Source: Nitrososphaerales archaeon
Lineage (GTDB): Archaea > Thermoproteota > Nitrososphaeria > Nitrososphaerales > Nitrososphaeraceae
Direction of reading: 5' to 3'
NCBI GenBank assembly: GCA_029237515.1
Contig: JARBAV010000086.1
Span: 1 to 6,417 of the forward strand
DNA length: 6,417 bases
Of this stretch, positions 5,784 through 6,417 are shown one piece after another. The stretch's first letter is position 1, and each line of letters begins with the position of its first letter. Made by a program: the position numbers and the translations under genes. Below the pieces are notes generated by a model. The model was not told the origin of the DNA. It was given only the letters and a program-made list of their open reading frames with translations, and searched no databases.

Positions 5784-6277
5784 TTCTCTTAACTTACGTT
5801 ACATATGAAAGCATAAACAAAAATTTACTTTACAGGTGTCACGCGATTAGCTCAGAAACACTGCCTAATTTAACAACTGTCATAGTGATTAGTTTTAGAC
5901 GATAGTAGATTGCATTTATTTCACCTGGGGTTCTTGTAACGTCTCGATAAGGAATTTGTTTCGAAAGGTATTACCAGTATACTTCATTACTGTCAAGTTT
6001 TAATCTAATGGATATTATTTTATTACAAGCACTATTTTGAATGCCTTTGGACTGATGAGTCATGCAGATCGTTCATGTATTCATAAATTGTCGTCTTAGG
6101 AGGTGTGGTGCAACTCCCAGTACGAGTTAACGAATATCTGGGTAGTTCGATTGAGAGGAATCCAATGATTTTACTAGCGACAATTTTGTTACGTGTTTTG
6201 CTTCTTAAGCTATATCGTTCTTCTTAATTCAAATTAAAATTTAACGACTCTAATTAAAAAAGTGATGTGGTAATGAC
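5784..6277. other. Long gap with one doubtful ribosome-site-linked ORF
   Basis: No supported gene over about 490 bases. The only point of interest is a + strand AGGAGGTG (6098-6105), a strong Shine-Dalgarno match, next to GTG codons at 6105 and 6108. They open a 39-codon frame ending at 6227, with a hydrophobic centre (PMILLATILLRVLLLKL). The spacing is short (4 bases), so a gene is possible but unproven. An inverted repeat (CCCAG 6116-6120, CTGGG 6138-6142) overlaps its start. The stretch 6221-6260 is very AT-rich. Confidence 0.4.
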
Positions 6278-6304
6278 AAAAAAAGAAAAGGATGTGCGAT
6301 CCTT
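6278..6304 (-). terminator. Hairpin and T-tract terminator of the - strand gene at the right edge
   Basis: On the - strand, AAGGAT-cgcac-ATCCTT forms a perfect 6-base stem (6288-6293 with 6299-6304) and a 5-base loop, followed directly by TTCTTTTTTT. It starts 8 bases after the stop codon at 6313-6315. This is a textbook hairpin-plus-T-tract layout and supports that reading frame as a real gene end. Confidence 0.75.
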
Positions 6305-6312
6305 GTTATCTG

Positions 6313-6417
6313 TTACCTTCCTATACACAATCCACTTGGATTACTTGTCTCACAGCTGTTGTCTGTATACTGATTTGCATTGATGTTTGTTGGTAGTCCG
6401 TTTGCATTGTTAAGGTC
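6313..6417 (-). CDS. C-terminal end of an unidentified protein, cut by the window edge
   Basis: Thirty-four codons and a TAA stop are visible. They code for a polar stretch very rich in Asn, Thr, Ser and Gly (about a fifth Asn), with two cysteines nine residues apart (NSCETSNPSGLCIGR at the end). No family is recognisable from so little. Such Asn/Thr-rich, Cys-containing tails are common in exported or surface proteins of soil ammonia-oxidising archaea as I recall them, so an exported protein is a reasonable guess. The frame is supported by the terminator placed right after its stop and by the lack of stops to the window edge. The start lies beyond 6417. Confidence 0.6.
   Translation of the reverse strand, partial: DLNNANGLPTNINANQYTDNSCETSNPSGLCIGR

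Noticed and set aside
6093..6160. Possible tRNA (stem CCCAG/CTGGG followed by GTTCGATT)
   Set aside because: The loop between the arms is 17 bases instead of 7, GTTCGATT is not flanked by a pairing T stem, and no acceptor stem can be drawn.
1..6417. CRISPR array, transposon, rRNA or phage genes
   Set aside because: I saw no regularly spaced direct repeats, transposase or terminal repeats, rRNA-like stretches or phage structural motifs on either strand.

Overview
The window looks like chromosomal DNA of an ammonia-oxidising archaeon of the Nitrososphaerales, most like the low-GC Nitrosocosmicus type. This placement is inference. It rests on several signs. The DNA is AT-rich and gene density is low, with about two thirds coding and several gaps of 250-570 bases. 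Promoters are archaeal, with TATA boxes about 25-30 bases before starts that have almost no leader, and two genes use TTG starts. The genes also belong to families I recall as typical of this group: a stand-alone class III nucleotidyl cyclase domain, a small Cys-rich 'MSCK..C' zinc-ribbon protein, an Lrp/AsnC regulator, and a membrane protein with a C-terminal 'EYEKIKRITMP' domain. I see no tRNA, rRNA, CRISPR array, insertion sequence or phage gene.

Layout, left half (mostly + strand): the 3' part of a class III cyclase gene (1-603, cut by the window edge); a gene-poor gap; a DUF5519 ('luciferase'-named) family gene (937-1323) with a good TATA box; another gap; a 57-residue single-helix membrane protein (1669-1842); a 245-base gap with a perfect 17-base hairpin; a zinc-ribbon protein of 71 residues (2088-2303); and an Lrp/AsnC-type regulator (2438-2881).

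Layout, right half (- strand): a malic enzyme (3044-4309) that converges on the Lrp gene; a 486-base gap; a four-helix membrane protein with a cytoplasmic C-terminal domain (4796-5746); a 566-base gap; and the last 34 codons of another gene (6313-6417), followed by a clear hairpin-plus-T-tract terminator.

The genes do not form one obvious pathway and there is no convincing operon, since each seems to have its own promoter. The most suggestive link is between the Lrp regulator and the malic enzyme. The upstream region of each carries an inverted repeat with the same GTCA/TGAC half-sites: TGTCA-N5-TGACA before lrp and GTCATATATGAC just behind the malic enzyme TATA box. This could mean that the regulator controls itself and its convergent metabolic neighbour. 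The other points worth checking are substitutions in the cyclase catalytic motif, a 20-residue insertion in the malic enzyme, and the membrane-plus-sensor fusion. I found no strong evidence for a wholly new multi-gene system.
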